NCBI RefSeq assembly: GCF_021728295.1 | Contig: NZ_JAKJXE010000003.1 | Coordinates: forward strand, 1 to 64,000 | Length of the DNA: 64,000 nt | Direction of reading: 5' to 3' | From: Pseudomonas petrae | GTDB lineage: Bacteria > Pseudomonadota > Gammaproteobacteria > Pseudomonadales > Pseudomonadaceae | In this document: piece by piece, positions 61,791 through 64,000 of the stretch | How the letters are laid out: each line of letters starts with the position of its first letter | How positions within the stretch are numbered: position 1 is the first letter of the stretch | Program-made: the position numbers and the translations under genes | The notes under the pieces: model-generated | Told to the model about the DNA's origin: nothing | What the model saw: the letters and a program-made list of their open reading frames with translations, nothing else | Database searches by the model: none

Positions 61791-64000
61791 CAGATATCCA
61801 CCCCGTCATCGTCGTCTGAAAAAGATACTTCCGGTTCCGAAGTCCCAAATGTCCCAAGTCCCAACTTTTCACCGCCAGGTTTTGGGACTTGGGACTTCTG
61901 GGACTTTGAAACCACAACTTTCTTTTTAACCTCCCAACGAACGACACCGCCGCTCCCCTTGCCAAGGCACTTACACTCAATGCCGATCTGGCGAAGCGCC
62001 GGTGCAGCTCGACGTAGTGCGTCCCCCAAACCCTTTGGCGAGCGCGGCCAGGAATCACAACCGGTCGGGCGATACTGCTCCAGGGTCAGCAGGATCTCTT
62101 TGGCTGTAGCGGTCAGGCCAAGCGGGCGCGACTCGATCATGTCCACCACTGCGGCGGCTACCGGACTGGCATCGATGGTCCTTGAGAGGCTTTCCTGTCG
62201 GCAGGCGTTGAATTCCGCCATGAAGTCTTCCGGCAGTTGGCCAACCGCCTTGGCGACAGCCATACCAAAGCGGGCGAACTCGACCAGGCGTGGACGCTCA
62301 TCGGCGGGAATGCTCATTTGAGGCAGAAGTTCCAGTGCCCTGGACGTAATGTCGAGCAACGCACCCAGCAGCTTGGGCCGCTCAATCTCATACGCCCGCC
62401 ACAGATCGGTGACTTCCAGACGATCCGTGATGACCGGCGTCTCTACAGTGATGGCGCGGTCCACCAGATCCTGCGCGGTGACTGCAGCACTGATACCGTT
62501 GATGATGATTGGCCGTTTGACGTTGACGACCGATTCCTCGGTGTCGCTGTACAACTTGCGCTTGGCGAACCCACCCCCCGTTGCCAGCACACACAACGCA
62601 TCCTGCATCGGACCGGGCAAGTGACTGACGTTTTCGTAACTGACCAGGCAGCAGGCGCCAGCAGAAACGAAAATGTCCTCGACCGACTTCGGCGCGCCTC
62701 GAAGGTCGCAAGCGTTCGGGTCGATCAGCCGGCGCAGTGCAATCTGGGTCGTACTCTTTGCGCTGCCCTGCTCCCCCAGTAGCTCCAGCAATGGATAGGG
62801 CGTGTCCGGGCGCAGACATTCGATCAGCCAGGACAGCACCAGCAAGCGAGAGCCGTGCGGGATGTTGGCCACACGCCAAAGCGGTTCGATTGAACCACCG
62901 GTCAAGGGTTCGGGTAGTGGCTGGGTCGATTCCTGCCGGACAAACATCGCCGCGGGCGAGTCGACAATCTCCCAAGCCGCCGACGTGATCCGAACAGCGC
63001 GGCTGCTGCCAGGCACGGCCAGGTCGAGGAAGTATTCTCCGTTCGCGCCAGCGGTTCGCAGATGAATGTCCAGGCACTCACCGTGGAATCGCCCCAGTCC
63101 GGCCAAGGTACCAAGCGCCTCCCTTATCGACTGATCCCGAGGCGCTTTACCGGTGTCCTGATAGAAACCCGCCAGCAGGCAGTCACGGAACTGACGCGAG
63201 GCCAGGTTGCGCACCTCGCCAGACTTCATGTCACGGGTGTACACGTCTTTGTTTTGGTCGTGGAACAGCTCAAACCTTTGCTCGACATACTTCACCAGCA
63301 GCGAGGCCTGGCTCTGACGCTCGTCGTCCTCATCAGGGTCAGCCAGGGGCGTATCGTCATCGGCAGCGCTTTCTGGCAGTTCGAGGAGCGCCTGAAGTTT
63401 CTCGACCGTTCCACCAGCGCCCAGCCAGTCCGAAACGTCACCCTTGTCTGGAAGGCCTGGCAGGTGAATGACCCGCACCATCGCGCCAACAGAACTTAAC
63501 GCTGCGGATACCTTCACCGCGTGCTTGCGCCCCGGCTCATCGTTGTCCGGCAGAATGACCACTCGCCGACCCCGGAAGAACTCCGACAGCTCGGCAGACC
63601 ACTTACCGGCACCACCTGCATTGCAGGTCGCCAGCAGCCCCATGGTCATCAGTCGATCAACGTCCTTCTCGCCCTCTACGACATAGATAGTCGCGTTCGG
63701 CGCAGCCAGCAGATCGGGCAGACGATACGGAACCTTGCGAATACCTTTGACTGACCATGACCAGCCATCACCAGCGGGGCATCGCTGGCGAAAGTCCTTC
63801 GGCTCGAAGCGAACCACCTGGAACAGCAGCACGCCGTTTTCATCGACGTAGCTGTACTGGGCAACCTCTACCCGCCTGACGGGCTCGACTTTGAAACCAT
63901 GGTTTTCAAGCCATGCCATTTGCGCGGTGCGGCCACTGATCCCGGTTTCCCGCTGGATCAGATCAAGCACACCGCCGCCCTCGCCAACCTCATGCGAATG
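61790..64000 (-). CDS. TOPRIM/DUF927-type primase-helicase, 5' end beyond window
   Basis: Probable replication protein of the element. The frame is open to the window edge; the visible 737 codons begin in a GEGGGVLDLIQ segment typical of the end of a primase zinc-binding domain, so the true start lies past 64000. Numbering from the GTG at 63970, a TOPRIM domain is at about 93-165 (VVEGEKD, LPDNDEPGRKHA). A DUF927-like ATPase follows from about 225, with Walker A GEQGSAKST at 399-407. A basic and acidic tail follows; its codons 660-700 hold the iteron-like repeats. Confidence 0.88.
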   Translation of the reverse strand, partial: HSHEVGEGGGVLDLIQRETGISGRTAQMAWLENHGFKVEPVRRVEVAQYSYVDENGVLLFQVVRFEPKDFRQRCPAGDGWSWSVKGIRKVPYRLPDLLAAPNATIYVVEGEKDVDRLMTMGLLATCNAGGAGKWSAELSEFFRGRRVVILPDNDEPGRKHAVKVSAALSSVGAMVRVIHLPGLPDKGDVSDWLGAGGTVEKLQALLELPESAADDDTPLADPDEDDERQSQASLLVKYVEQRFELFHDQNKDVYTRDMKSGEVRNLASRQFRDCLLAGFYQDTGKAPRDQSIREALGTLAGLGRFHGECLDIHLRTAGANGEYFLDLAVPGSSRAVRITSAAWEIVDSPAAMFVRQESTQPLPEPLTGGSIEPLWRVANIPHGSRLLVLSWLIECLRPDTPYPLLELLGEQGSAKSTTQIALRRLIDPNACDLRGAPKSVEDIFVSAGACCLVSYENVSHLPGPMQDALCVLATGGGFAKRKLYSDTEESVVNVKRPIIINGISAAVTAQDLVDRAITVETPVITDRLEVTDLWRAYEIERPKLLGALLDITSRALELLPQMSIPADERPRLVEFARFGMAVAKAVGQLPEDFMAEFNACRQESLSRTIDASPVAAAVVDMIESRPLGLTATAKEILLTLEQYRPTGCDSWPRSPKGLGDALRRAAPALRQIGIECKCLGKGSGGVVRWEVKKKVVVSKSQKSQVPKPGGEKLGLGTFGTSEPEVSFSDDDDGVDI
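61840..61906. repeat. Mirror-image triplets of a GGGACTT iteron, candidate origin
   Basis: Left side: AAGTCCC at 61840, ATGTCCC at 61849, AAGTCCC at 61856. Right side: GGGACTT at 61884, 61891 and 61900. Unit spacing (2 and 0 bases, then 0 and 2) is exactly mirrored around a 17-base centre, giving 25-base arms with few mismatches. It lies within the primase coding sequence near its 3' end, with a T/A-rich stretch next to it (61904-61932). Confidence 0.85.

Larger units (their letters stand above)
58111..64000. mobile_element. Phage-derived integrated element at the tRNA, right end outside window
   Basis: Everything after the tRNA departs from core gene order. The genes are a TOPRIM/DUF927 primase-helicase, a 96-residue protein, an HK97 protease, an HK97 capsid protein and a lambda tail-I-like protein, all on the minus strand. 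No integrase is in view; it would have to lie beyond 64000. The 500 bases next to the tRNA contain only palindromes and no supportable gene. A second copy of the tRNA 3' end at the far boundary is expected but not visible here. Confidence 0.8.

Overview
The window is chromosomal DNA of a Pseudomonas species (fluorescens/syringae side of the genus; I cannot resolve the species). The gene order, the Vfr-type CRP protein, the EstA autotransporter, the AmgK/MurU cell-wall recycling pair, the rpsU-dnaG-rpoD block and the REP sequences of the GTAGGAGCGCGCTTGCCCGCG type all point there. About 58 kb is conserved core chromosome; the last 6 kb is a phage-derived element inserted at a tRNA gene and cut off by the window edge.

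Layout. 0-10 kb: tyrS, an M23 peptidoglycan hydrolase, anmK, erpA, argC, hemJ, a DUF805 membrane protein, an SDR, a HIT hydrolase, coq7 and speD. 10-20 kb: an OsmC protein and vfr, a lipoate-ligase-like gene, trpGDC, the surface esterase estA, then trpE, gph and rpe. Both trp units are preceded by a short reading frame ending in the same A-R-W-R-W-R-A stop, as expected for attenuation leader peptides; the trpE leader is also the in-frame C-terminus of gph. 20-31 kb: an iron-dependent alcohol dehydrogenase, a four-gene polyamine-type ABC importer, a NarL/sensor-kinase pair, a DUF3530 protein and a J-domain protein, with two REP doublets between them. 31-41 kb: murU and amgK, divergent from lptD-surA-pdxA-rsmA-apaG-apaH, then glpE. 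41-46 kb: the prkA-yeaH-spoVR stress module. 46-58 kb: cca, folK, folB, plsY, tsaD, rpsU-dnaG-rpoD, a PAS-rich GGDEF/EAL protein and a CAT-anticodon tRNA, best read as tRNA-Ile2.

The element begins right after the tRNA. All its recognisable genes lie on the minus strand: a TOPRIM/DUF927-type primase-helicase (5' end beyond the window), a 96-residue protein, an HK97-type prohead protease and a major capsid protein that ends at a clear terminator, then an isolated lambda tail-assembly-I-like gene nearest the tRNA. No integrase, portal, terminase or other tail gene is visible. The 3' end of the primase gene carries six copies of a 7-bp GGGACTT unit arranged as mirror-image triplets, a good candidate replication origin, and the protease-capsid unit starts at a near-consensus promoter whose start site lies on a nested palindrome. 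Together these suggest a small, self-replicating, capsid-encoding phage satellite or the remnant of one; this is the least ordinary part of the window.

Themes linking the core genes: muropeptide recycling (anmK, amgK, murU), outer-membrane assembly (lptD, surA), tryptophan synthesis under attenuation, and the macromolecular synthesis block.
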